The translations under genes were made by a program, and so were the position numbers. Under the pieces are notes generated by a model that did not search any database, had not been told where the DNA came from, and worked only from the letters and a program-made list of their open reading frames with translations. DNA of 33,333 bases from assembly GCA_964515915.1 (NCBI GenBank), contig CAZEXM010000008.1:1-33333 (forward strand). Reading direction: 5' to 3'. Positions 24,616 through 32,047 of the stretch are shown here, piece by piece (the stretch's first letter is position 1; each line of letters begins with the position of its first letter). Source of the DNA: JAHOYW01 sp964515915 (GTDB lineage: Bacteria > Verrucomicrobiota > Lentisphaeria > Victivallales > Victivallaceae).

Positions 24616-24724
24616 ATTGTAAAACACTTGTGAGCGACTTGTGAGACAATTGTAAATCGCTGTGAGACAATTGTAAATCGCTTGTGAGACGATTGTAAAA
24701 TGATTGTAGGTCATTTGTATTTTG
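24616..24724. repeat. Iteron-like direct repeat array
   Basis: About 22-bp units in tandem: CTTGTGAGACAATTGTAAATCG at 24638-24659, the same minus one T at 24660-24680, a third copy with two or three changes at 24681-24702 and a degenerate copy at 24703-24724, plus a partial unit at 24616-24637. Each full unit holds the palindrome CAATTG or a near copy. Tandem 22-bp units with helical phasing are typical of plasmid replication iterons or of a multi-site operator/oriT accessory region. A reading frame crosses it (24832-24614, minus) but only encodes the repeat. Confidence 0.8.
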
Positions 24725-24737
24725 CTTGTACGGAATT

Positions 24738-24753
24738 CTTATCGCACGATAAG
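24738..24753. promoter_or_regulatory. Perfect inverted repeat next to the iterons
   Basis: CTTATCG-CA-CGATAAG, a 7-bp perfect inverted repeat with a 2-base centre, 14 bp past the repeat array. It is a candidate oriT inverted repeat or operator. It lies in the 24606-24898 gap that otherwise contains only the repeats and AT-rich DNA. Confidence 0.6.
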
Positions 24754-24894
24754 ACGTTAGTCTATATAAAAAATTATTTTCTTTCCTGTTGAAAAAGTTG
24801 AAATTTTTCTGATTTATATAAAATCTAAACATGCCATTTCCTTGATTTTTTTACTTTTCTGATAACAAAATTCCATGATTTTTTCCAATTAATA

Positions 24895-25101
24895 TCACTT
24901 CTTATTCAAAAACTGTTTAGCAACTTTAAAGTTTGAACGATCCAGTTTAAAGAATGTTCCTGAAGCATGTTTGACCCCGCGCTTTTCAATTTTGAAATCT
25001 TTCCGGTTAATCAAAAGCAGCTTTGTATAAAAACCATTAAGCTCATACGCTGTCTTTGTTAGAATGGCAATTTTTTGCATTTTAAAAATATGCTGTCCCA
25101 T
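24895..25101 (-). CDS. Small basic hypothetical protein
   Basis: A 68-residue, strongly basic protein (many Lys; no cysteine) without a recognised domain. AGGAG lies six bases before the ATG at 25101, and the start codon overlaps the stop of the upstream HTH gene (TAATG), so it is probably translated by coupling. It may be a DNA-binding accessory protein of the mobile element; that is inferred from charge and context only. Confidence 0.6.
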   Translation of the reverse strand: MGQHIFKMQKIAILTKTAYELNGFYTKLLLINRKDFKIEKRGVKHASGTFFKLDRSNFKVAKQFLNKK

Positions 25102-25343
25102 TATCTTTCTCCTATTAGAACTGCATGAACTTCACGTTCTGAATACATCGCCCATCCGCCAGGGTTATAATTTTTCAAACGTCCTGTTTGTTCATACTTA
25201 CGAATAAAATGCCTTGTAGAGCATTGAAGTCTTTTGGCTGCTTCTTTGCGAGCTAACCAATTATCTCCTTGGGTTTGATCTTCATCGGCACTAAGAACTT
25301 TTTCCATTATAGAAAGTAATTCCAGTTTTTTTGTTGCATCCAC
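25101..25343 (-). CDS. Excisionase/MerR-like DNA-binding protein
   Basis: An 80-residue protein if started at the GTG of 25343, which has GGAGG at seven bases distance. An ATG at 25388 would give 95 residues but has no ribosome binding site. The domain LARKEAAKRLQCSTRHFIRKYEQTG followed by NYNPGGWAMYSEREVHAVL is a winged helix-turn-helix of the excisionase/MerR type, with the wing W-x-x-Y-x-E-x-E-V. It is the first gene of the minus-strand mobile-element set and is divergent from the AAA+ gene, so it is a good candidate regulator of both. Confidence 0.75.
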   Translation of the reverse strand: MDATKKLELLSIMEKVLSADEDQTQGDNWLARKEAAKRLQCSTRHFIRKYEQTGRLKNYNPGGWAMYSEREVHAVLIGER

Positions 25344-25500
25344 GATTTGCCTCCATGGCTGTTTGTTAAAAAAATTATTAAATTGCATTAAATAGATTTT
25401 AAAGCAGTCTTCGTGCCATTATTTGCGATATGTCATGATTTGACTTAAAAAAAAATGACAAACATAAACAAATAGACTATTGCGATATTATATTGAAATG

Positions 25501-25516
25501 ATATATTACAATATAT
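25501..25516. promoter_or_regulatory. Inverted repeat and -10 box upstream of the AAA+ gene
   Basis: ATATATT-AC-AATATAT is a perfect 7-bp inverted repeat, lying in the divergent intergenic region 25344-25571. A TATAAT at 25525-25530 could be the -10 element of the plus-strand gene; a matching -35 is weak. The palindrome would be an operator next to this promoter. In such AT-rich DNA chance palindromes are common, so confidence is low. I found no sigma-54 -24/-12 element here. Confidence 0.4.
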
Positions 25517-25571
25517 GTGGCAATTATAATATGTTGTATTCTATGAATAGATTTAAAAATATGGGGGTAAT

Positions 25572-27659
25572 ATGGATAATATATCAAAAGATTTAATTCA
25601 AATAACAATAGTCGGAGAAAATCGCTTAGCTAAACTAATAAATTCTGCATTTTATGGAAATTCTACAGTCTTAGTAAAATCTATATCTCCTGACTTCGAA
25701 GCTTTACATGATAATAGTATTATACGGAATAGCGATATTTTGATACTTGACTCTAATCCTAAGATTTACGCACCAAGCTATTTATCTAATGACGATGCCA
25801 GTGATTTCGGAGCGAACAGAGTCGCACTTTCTAGTGGCTTGTTTAGTTTCTTTAATGATTTAGAGATGAGTAAAACAAAAGGTGTTATTATTTTCCCCCC
25901 AGATCCACATGACTTTTTAAGTTCAGACAATCAAACATTAGTGTCCATTAAAAATTTGCTGTCAAATAAAAAAAGAGAGGAAAGAGTTGTTCTATCTGAA
26001 AATCAACGAAATTTTGTAGGAATAAAGAACTTTGAGACAATATTTTCATTTATTTTAACGTCTAAAATTATTTATGACAACAAATATTCATGTGTATCGA
26101 GTGATGTTGAAAGTCCATTGATTTCGGCAGAAAGAGACCTTGCTCCCAAGATTACAGAAAGGCTAAATTTTAAAAATGAAACCCGTAATATTTGGCAATA
26201 TAAACTACATTCTGATGTCACGTTAAAAAAAGAGGCTTTTGAAGAGTATTTAACTTCTCATCGGCATGCCAAAATGTTACAAATTGATGTTTTTGGCAAA
26301 ACTGATAGTGTCATAGAAAAACGTAATATTGTTTTGTTGAGAATTCTTTTAAATTATCATCTTAGAGAAGGATTTGATAATATAGTTAAACCATTTAATG
26401 ATATTATTCGTAATTATAATAAAATTAAAAAAACATCAATTTATACAGATAATTTAATAATGATTCCTTGGAAAAAAGATATAATGAAAGCTGCACAGGT
26501 GAAATATGCCCACGTGTTGATTTACGGCGAGAGTGGTTCAGGAAAAGAGTCTACTGCTGAATTAATCCATCTCTGTACGCATGGGTTCAAGAATCAAAAA
26601 ATCAAAAAAGTAAATTGTGCTTTGATTGACAAATCATTAGCAACATCAATTCTTTTTGGACATAAGAAGGGAGCATTTACTAACGCCCATCAAGACGTAG
26701 AAGGCATAATAAAACTTGCAGATGAAGGTTCATTATTTCTTGACGAAATACATCATCTCCCTGCAGAAACACTAGGAAAGCTTCTTCGATTTATGGAGGA
26801 TGGTGTAATTACAAAGCTTGGTGGATCAAAACTTGAGCGTTGCAATGTAAAAATCATTGCAGCCACAAATGAAAATGATTTTGAGGAAAATAGCAAACTG
26901 AATGAGTTGGGGTTCATTCAGCGTTTTCAATTTAAAACATATATTCCTCCTGTGCGCCATAGGCTTGATAGAGGTTCTTTTGAACTAATTATCAGGGGAG
27001 CTTGGAACAAAGCGATAGCTTATTATGAAAAAGAACAAAAGGTCAAAATTGGAGGAGACCAGGTTGACATATATGAATTGTTAAAATTTATCCCATATAC
27101 AACTAGTGCTCCATTGAATGATCAAAGAATTTTAACCGATGAACAAAGAGTAAATGAATTTATCGAAAACAATGAAGATAAATTAAATTCAGGAGAAATT
27201 TCTACAATTTTTAAAACGACCTATATGAATAAATGTTTTTCTGAATGCTATGAGCAAACTTGGAAAAATACAAATATGCGTGGAATTTATAATTACATGT
27301 TAAATTCAATAATTTCTTACGCTTTGCATAATCCAAATTTTATATATAAAAGAAATGTTGAACCTATTGTCACCGCTATTGACAATATCACAGCCAATAC
27401 AGTGGGAAGAAAGTATGCGGTTAAATTTGATGAGCTGTATGAATTAATGATGAACTTTAAAAAGCAAAACAAAAGTGGAATAGAGCTGCAAAAAGAAATT
27501 TATACAAAATATGGAGCTTTGGAGAAAAAGAACAGCTTGAATAACTATTTGCAACGGCATAAAGTAAAATATAAATCATATACAAGTGTTCTCAAGAAAA
27601 TAGAGAAATTGCGAAATATGCTCAGAATAGATGGTTGTTTTTCCGATTATCCTGCGTAA
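25572..27659 (+). CDS. Divergent sigma-54-activator-like AAA+ ATPase with unknown N-terminal domain
   Basis: A 695-residue protein. Residues 1-300 are unrecognised, beginning with a Rossmann- or receiver-like pattern (ITIVGENRLAKL, ILILDSNPK). Residues about 305-470 are a bacterial enhancer-binding AAA+ domain: Walker A YGESGSGKES, loop GHKKGAFTNA where the canonical motif is GAFTGA, Walker B GSLFLDEIHHLP, AATNEND, and an arginine region QRFQFKTYIPPVRHR. The C-terminal 230 residues are helical without an obvious Fis-type HTH. GGGGG lies four bases before the ATG. The G-to-N change in the sigma-54 contact loop and the missing C-terminal HTH argue it may not be an ordinary sigma-54 activator. 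It is AT-rich like the adjacent mobile genes. Confidence 0.8.
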   Translation: MDNISKDLIQITIVGENRLAKLINSAFYGNSTVLVKSISPDFEALHDNSIIRNSDILILDSNPKIYAPSYLSNDDASDFGANRVALSSGLFSFFNDLEMSKTKGVIIFPPDPHDFLSSDNQTLVSIKNLLSNKKREERVVLSENQRNFVGIKNFETIFSFILTSKIIYDNKYSCVSSDVESPLISAERDLAPKITERLNFKNETRNIWQYKLHSDVTLKKEAFEEYLTSHRHAKMLQIDVFGKTDSVIEKRNIVLLRILLNYHLREGFDNIVKPFNDIIRNYNKIKKTSIYTDNLIMIPWKKDIMKAAQVKYAHVLIYGESGSGKESTAELIHLCTHGFKNQKIKKVNCALIDKSLATSILFGHKKGAFTNAHQDVEGIIKLADEGSLFLDEIHHLPAETLGKLLRFMEDGVITKLGGSKLERCNVKIIAATNENDFEENSKLNELGFIQRFQFKTYIPPVRHRLDRGSFELIIRGAWNKAIAYYEKEQKVKIGGDQVDIYELLKFIPYTTSAPLNDQRILTDEQRVNEFIENNEDKLNSGEISTIFKTTYMNKCFSECYEQTWKNTNMRGIYNYMLNSIISYALHNPNFIYKRNVEPIVTAIDNITANTVGRKYAVKFDELYELMMNFKKQNKSGIELQKEIYTKYGALEKKNSLNNYLQRHKVKYKSYTSVLKKIEKLRNMLRIDGCFSDYPA

Positions 27660-27898
27660 AACTTAAAAAAACATGGATATATTCAGTTTTTTCGGTTTAA
27701 AAAGTTGATTTTTCTTGATTTTATATTTTCATGAACTATGTTTTTTGAATAGGGAAATGACATAAAAAGTGTATGTTTAGCTGTATGCTCAATTGTGTGC
27801 TTTTTGTATGCTTTTGGATGGTTTTAAGACAAAAAATGACCTACTTTGACAAAGCTTGACATTAATTTATACTTGAGGTTGATTTGAGGTTAAGAAAA
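27660..27898. other. AT-rich intergenic stretch with TGTATGC-type short repeats
   Basis: No gene is seen. Four related heptamers (TGTATGT, TGTATGC, TGTGTGC, TGTATGC) occur within about 45 bp at 27770-27814, and TTGAGGTT occurs twice just before the tRNA gene. They could be arm-type binding sites of an integrated element, or chance in biased DNA. Confidence 0.4.
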
Positions 27899-27976
27899 TG
27901 GTCGGGATGAGAGGATTCGAACCTCCGGCCTTTTGACCCCCAGTCAAACGCGCTAACCAGACTGCGCTACATCCCG
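27899..27976 (-). tRNA. tRNA-Pro(GGG) with encoded CCA
   Basis: Read on the minus strand it folds as a full cloverleaf: acceptor CGGGATG/CATCCCG (7 perfect pairs), D-arm with GGTTAG, anticodon stem TTTGA/TCAAA with loop CTGGGGG (anticodon GGG, proline), T-arm around TTCGAAT, discriminator A and a genomically encoded CCA (27901-27899). The C1-G72 first pair is the proline identity hallmark in bacteria. It lies at the right boundary of the mobile region and is a classic kind of integration site. Confidence 0.95.
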
Positions 27977-28206
27977 ATACAAAATCAGTACGCTTAATAT
28001 TGATAACTTTTGTGAAAATTCAAGCATAATAATTAAATAAAATCGAATTTGCAGGGAAACTCGTAAAAAATTATCCGCAAAGAAGTATATTATTATTTTA
28101 CACCTGTTTTTACAATTTGAAACAATAAATTATTATCAATAAATACGATTATCAAGTAATTGAGGGCGAAATAAACAAAAAATTAGCGTTTTTTTTCAAA
28201 TAAGAG
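27977..28206. other. AT-rich intergenic stretch, nothing recognised
   Basis: Between the tRNA gene and the promoter of the EIIA-type gene. No ORF with protein-like features, no strong hairpin and no duplicate of the tRNA 3' end were seen. Confidence 0.4.
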
Positions 28207-28234
28207 TTTACTTTTGTATAAACAGGGGTATAAT
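28207..28234 (+). promoter_or_regulatory. Sigma-70-like promoter for the EIIA/antiporter genes
   Basis: -35 TTTACT (28207-28212), 16-base spacer, perfect -10 TATAAT (28229-28234). It lies about 70 bases before the start codon of the HTH-EIIA gene, whose ribosome binding site is AAGGAGG (28293-28299). Confidence 0.6.
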
Positions 28235-28306
28235 TATCGCCAAATGCGGAATATGCAACTCTTTTCAAGGCATTTCTAAAATATTTTAATATAAGGAGGT
28301 TTTTTC

Positions 28307-28963
28307 ATGGCTTTACCAGCAATAATGACAATAGAAGAAGTCGCTGAATATTTACGTGTATCCGAGCGGACAGTTTACGACTGGGCCGGCAAGGGCGAAA
28401 TTCCCTGCGGCAAAATTGGTACAGCGTGGCGTTTTAAACGCTCTGATATTGAAGCATGGGTAAATAAACGTTTAAATATCGACTCACACACAAAAAGTGA
28501 TTTTGTGCCTCAGTTTTTGGGAAAAGTGCTTAATCCAAAACATATTTTAGTAGTCGAGCAGTCCACTAAAGCACAAATATTAAATGATCTTATTGACATG
28601 CTGGCCGAAAGCCCGGTTGTTTGCTCAAAAGAAGATTTAAGTAAAGGCATTTTCCATCGCGAACAACTCTTAAGCACCGGCATCGGCATGGGTATCGGTA
28701 TTCCGCATGTTCGTTTAAGCTCCGTCAAAGATGTTGCTATTGCGGCCGCCCTGGTGCGCAGTGGATTGGATGATTATGAAAGCCTCGACGCTGAACCGGT
28801 AAAGTTGATTTTTATGATTGTAGCGCGCCAGGATCAACATGCCGAACACCTCAAATTACTCTCGCAGCTCAGCAACCGTTTGAAAAACAAAGAATTTCGA
28901 GAACAACTGGCTCAATGCATTGACAGCAAAAGCTTTTATCAACTATTAACGGAGTCATGTTAA
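28307..28963 (+). CDS. HTH (excisionase-type) plus PTS EIIA (PtsN-like) fusion regulator
   Basis: A 218-residue protein. Residues 5-57 are a helix-turn-helix of the DUF/excisionase type (IMTIEEVAEYLRVSERTVYDW, with the wing TAWRFKRSDIEAWV). Residues about 70-218 are an EIIA-fructose/nitrogen domain with the phosphorylatable His134 in GIGIPHVRLS and the typical DPVxLIFxI-like strand VKLIFMIVARQDQHAEHLKLLSQL. Such proteins sense PTS phosphorylation. The antiporter gene starts one base after its stop codon, so a regulatory link to ion transport, like PtsN control of K+ transport in Proteobacteria, is plausible. Confidence 0.9.
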   Translation: MALPAIMTIEEVAEYLRVSERTVYDWAGKGEIPCGKIGTAWRFKRSDIEAWVNKRLNIDSHTKSDFVPQFLGKVLNPKHILVVEQSTKAQILNDLIDMLAESPVVCSKEDLSKGIFHREQLLSTGIGMGIGIPHVRLSSVKDVAIAAALVRSGLDDYESLDAEPVKLIFMIVARQDQHAEHLKLLSQLSNRLKNKEFREQLAQCIDSKSFYQLLTESC

Positions 28964-28964
28964 A

Positions 28965-30653
28965 ATGGGTTCTCTCAACGACAGCATACTATTTCTTTTA
29001 GGCCTGGGAGTCTTCGGCGGCATGGTAGGGGCATGGTTTTTCCAGAAAATCCGCTTCCCGCAGGTTGTCGGCTATATCGTAATAGGTTTAATCATCGGGC
29101 AAGCCGGTTTCGGCATCATCAGTTCTCACGCCATTCTTCAATTGAAAACCTTTAATTTATTCGCGCTTGGCATCATTGGTTTCCTGGTCGGCGGCGAACT
29201 TAAAATAGCTACCTTTAAAAAATACGCGCGCCAGTTTACGGCTATTTTATTCGGAGAAGGCCTGCTGGCGTTTTTTATTGTCGGCACCACGTCGTTTTTG
29301 CTGATTCGCCTGGTAACCGGCAATACAACAGCGGCTTTGGCGGGAGCGGTGGTTTTAGGGGCAATAGCTTCAGCGACCGATCCGGCTTCAACAATTGACG
29401 TTATCTGGGAATACCGCTCAAAAGGCGTAATGACGACGGCAATTATCGCGATCGTCGCCCTGGACGACGCGCTGGCGATGACTCTATACGGACTCGGCAG
29501 CAGTGCGGCGAAACTGTTAACTTCAAAATCCGGTTCCATGTGGATTGCCCTCGGACATGTGAGCAATGACCTTTTCGGGGCGCTGGCGGTAGGCGCGGTA
29601 GTGGCTGCTTTACTGGTGGCCTTTTTACGCTGGGTTCCGCAAACCGAACGCGGAGCGGCAATTGCTATCGGTATGATTTTATTGCTGATCAGCATTTCGA
29701 CTTTTTTCAAAATGGATATAATTCTGGCGACAATGATGATGGGATTTGTTCTGACCAACCTCACTCCCCGCCGCAGCAAGGATTTATTTAAGCTGATACG
29801 CAGTTTTTCCGTACCAATTTATGTTTTATTTTTTGTTTTAGTCGGGGCACGTTTATCATTCAGCACGATGCCGGGCTGGCTTTGGTGGATTATCATTACT
29901 TATATTGTCGGGCGCAGTGCCGGTAAATTTTTTGGCGCCTACCTGGGCGCCAGAATGACCGGCAGTCCCCCCGCCGTACGCAAATACCTCGGTTTGGGAC
30001 TGTTCGCACAAGGCGGCGTAGCGATAGGTTTGTCAATCATGGCCGCGGAACGGCTTTCCTCGATAACAATAGTTAAGGGGATGTCGCTGGGCGATATGAT
30101 TATTTTCGTCGTTACAACAACTACTCTGGTGGTACAGGTTCTCGGGCCGGCAATGGTTAAACTGGCCGTTAAACTTTCCGGGGAAGCCGGACGCGACATA
30201 AGCGAGGAAGATGTCCGGGCTTCAATGACGGTAGCTGATGTTATAGATGAAAAACTTGTAACGCTCTCCGAAGCGGCTCCGGTTATTGAAGCAATAAACT
30301 GCTTTACTGAAAACAATGTCCTGATTACTCCGGTGGTTAATAAAAATGGTAAAATCACCGGTATTTTGAATTTTGAAGCTTTAAAAGATATTCTCGTGGA
30401 CCGCGATAACTGGCAATGGCTGTTAGTCGCGGATATTATGCGGCCAATGGAAGACTGCACGACGGCGGATGTTAATCTTGACGAAGTTTACGAGCATATG
30501 TACCGCTTAAAAATCGATCAGATGCCGGTCGTGGATTCCGAAACAGGCGAAATCCCGCTTGGCATGCTTGATCTGCGGACAATTCGTCTGAAAGTTCATG
30601 CCGAACTGCTCAAACGAGGTGAACAACCGGAAGCGGAAGTAGTCACTGCCTGA
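28965..30653 (+). CDS. CPA2-type cation/proton antiporter with C-terminal CBS pair
   Basis: A 562-residue inner-membrane protein. Residues about 5-400 have 12 or so transmembrane helices of the KefB/NhaS Na+(K+)/H+ antiporter family: QVVGYIVIGLIIGQAGFG, the LGAIASATDPAST helix with its conserved acidic residue, and VALDDALAMTLYG. Residues about 425-550 carry two CBS motifs (VADVIDEKLVTL... and VADIMRPMEDCTT...), which in transporters bind adenine nucleotides and gate activity. The two-aspartate arrangement (TDPAST and ALDDALA) suggests an electrogenic Na+/H+ exchanger, though K+ is possible. It is cotranscribed with the EIIA-type regulator. Confidence 0.92.
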   Translation: MGSLNDSILFLLGLGVFGGMVGAWFFQKIRFPQVVGYIVIGLIIGQAGFGIISSHAILQLKTFNLFALGIIGFLVGGELKIATFKKYARQFTAILFGEGLLAFFIVGTTSFLLIRLVTGNTTAALAGAVVLGAIASATDPASTIDVIWEYRSKGVMTTAIIAIVALDDALAMTLYGLGSSAAKLLTSKSGSMWIALGHVSNDLFGALAVGAVVAALLVAFLRWVPQTERGAAIAIGMILLLISISTFFKMDIILATMMMGFVLTNLTPRRSKDLFKLIRSFSVPIYVLFFVLVGARLSFSTMPGWLWWIIITYIVGRSAGKFFGAYLGARMTGSPPAVRKYLGLGLFAQGGVAIGLSIMAAERLSSITIVKGMSLGDMIIFVVTTTTLVVQVLGPAMVKLAVKLSGEAGRDISEEDVRASMTVADVIDEKLVTLSEAAPVIEAINCFTENNVLITPVVNKNGKITGILNFEALKDILVDRDNWQWLLVADIMRPMEDCTTADVNLDEVYEHMYRLKIDQMPVVDSETGEIPLGMLDLRTIRLKVHAELLKRGEQPEAEVVTA

Positions 30654-30752
30654 ACGGGAGTAAAGATAAATAATTCAAGAAAATATTAAATGATAATATC
30701 TTTTCATTTGGAAATAGGAATTTCAGCTCTATATTACGCAAATAATCTATTT

Positions 30753-30779
30753 GGATATCACAGGGGCTGGGTTATATCC
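30753..30779 (+). promoter_or_regulatory. Small hairpin in the ackA leader
   Basis: GGATAT (30753-30758) pairs with ATATCC (30774-30779) across a 15-base loop containing CAGGGGCTGGG, about 40 bases before the ackA start. It may be a leader structure or operator. A weak TTGGAA/TATATT promoter can be drawn upstream at about 30709-30736. Low certainty. Confidence 0.3.
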
Positions 30780-30819
30780 GGGATGTTACATAACAACAGG
30801 TTAACAACGAGGAAAGAAC

Positions 30820-32034
30820 ATGAAAGTCCTGGTATTGAACGCGGGCAGTTCGTCGCTGAAATTTACGATGTTCGCGATGGCCAACGAAAGAGTTTTGGCA
30901 AAAGGCATAGTGGAAAGACTCGGAACTGACAGCCCCCGCTTGATTTATTCCCGTCACGACGGCTTGAAGAAAGAATTTGACCCGCCGGTAAAAAATCACA
31001 CCGATGCTCTCAAAAATGTTTGTGATATCCTCGTAGACAAAGAACTTGGTGTCATGAAAGACTTATCTGAAGTCCAGGCTATCGGGCACCGCGTGGTTCA
31101 CGGCGGCGAACGCTTCACAAAACCCGCTTTGGTAAATCACAACGTTAAAAGCGCGATTCACGATTGTTTCGCGCTGGCGCCACTGCACAATCCCGCTAAT
31201 CTTGCCGGCATCGAAGCTTGCGAAACTCTTTTTGCCGGCGTTCCAAACATAGCTGTTTTCGACACGGCTTTTCATCAGTCCATGCCGCCGGAAGCGTATC
31301 TTTACGCGGTTCCCTACGATCTCTATACTAAATACGGCATCCGCCGTTACGGTTTCCACGGCACTTCGCACCATTTTGTCGCAATCGCCACCGGCAAATA
31401 CCTGGATAAACCTTTCGAGCAAATGAAACTGATCACCTGCCACCTCGGCAACGGCTGCAGCATGGCCGCGATCAGTAACGGCAACGTCCTTGATACGACA
31501 ATGGGCATGACGCCCCTGGAAGGTTTGGTTATGGGAACCCGCTGCGGCGATATTGACCCGGCGGTGGTTCTGCGGCTGGTCGAACTCGGACAGGGACGCA
31601 ATGAAATTGACTGTACTCTGAATAAAGAATCTGGCTTGCTGGGCGTCGCCGGTATCGGCAGCTCTGATATGCGTGATATTATCGCGGCGGAAGAAAAAGG
31701 CGATCAACAAGCCTTGCGCGCCCGCCGCATGTTCACCCGCCGCGTCGTTAAATATATTGGTTCATACTATGCCTTGTTAGGCGGAGCGGACGCCATTGTT
31801 TTCACCGGCGGTATTGGCGAATGGAGTTCCTACGTACGCTGGAGGATCATCAGGCGCCTTGTTTGTCTCGGAATCATTGGCGATGAAAAGAAAAATGATG
31901 AAACTTTGGGTAAAAAAGGAATTATTTCAAAACCTGAAAGCAAAACCGCAATTCTCGTAATACCTACTAATGAGGAATTAATGATAGCCCGCAGCGTCAC
32001 CTATTCCATCAGTCATCCAAGCTCCGTCAAATAA
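30820..32034 (+). CDS. ackA: Acetate kinase
   Basis: A 404-residue cytoplasmic kinase interconverting acetyl phosphate + ADP and acetate + ATP. Signature 1 is LNAGSSSLKF at the N-terminus and signature 2 is YRRYGFHGTSHHFVA-like (YGIRRYGFHGTSHH). CHLGNGCSMAAI and FTGGIGEWS complete the ASKHA ATPase core. It has the normal family length. GAGGAAAG precedes the ATG. The phosphotransacetylase gene starts 13 bases after its stop, so the pair forms the acetate-producing, ATP-yielding end of fermentation. Confidence 0.97.
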   Translation: MKVLVLNAGSSSLKFTMFAMANERVLAKGIVERLGTDSPRLIYSRHDGLKKEFDPPVKNHTDALKNVCDILVDKELGVMKDLSEVQAIGHRVVHGGERFTKPALVNHNVKSAIHDCFALAPLHNPANLAGIEACETLFAGVPNIAVFDTAFHQSMPPEAYLYAVPYDLYTKYGIRRYGFHGTSHHFVAIATGKYLDKPFEQMKLITCHLGNGCSMAAISNGNVLDTTMGMTPLEGLVMGTRCGDIDPAVVLRLVELGQGRNEIDCTLNKESGLLGVAGIGSSDMRDIIAAEEKGDQQALRARRMFTRRVVKYIGSYYALLGGADAIVFTGGIGEWSSYVRWRIIRRLVCLGIIGDEKKNDETLGKKGIISKPESKTAILVIPTNEELMIARSVTYSISHPSSVK

Positions 32035-32047
32035 TAAGGATACCTCA

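Noticed and set aside
24616..24724. A short CRISPR array.
   Set aside because: The units are contiguous with no variable spacers, and no cas gene is near.
24614..24832. A 72-codon minus-strand frame covering the repeat array.
   Set aside because: Its C-terminal half is a repeated LQLSH-type peptide produced by the DNA repeats; no ribosome binding site fits.
25389..25571. A sigma-54 -24/-12 promoter before the AAA+ gene (TGGCA at about 25518).
   Set aside because: The required GC dinucleotide is not at the proper spacing after the GG.
29138..29779. A long antisense frame inside the antiporter gene.
   Set aside because: It mirrors the antiporter's codon structure; the plus-strand protein has clear family motifs and helices.
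31063..31710. A 215-codon antisense frame inside ackA.
   Set aside because: It lies entirely within a highly conserved acetate kinase gene and has no ribosome binding site or recognisable motif.
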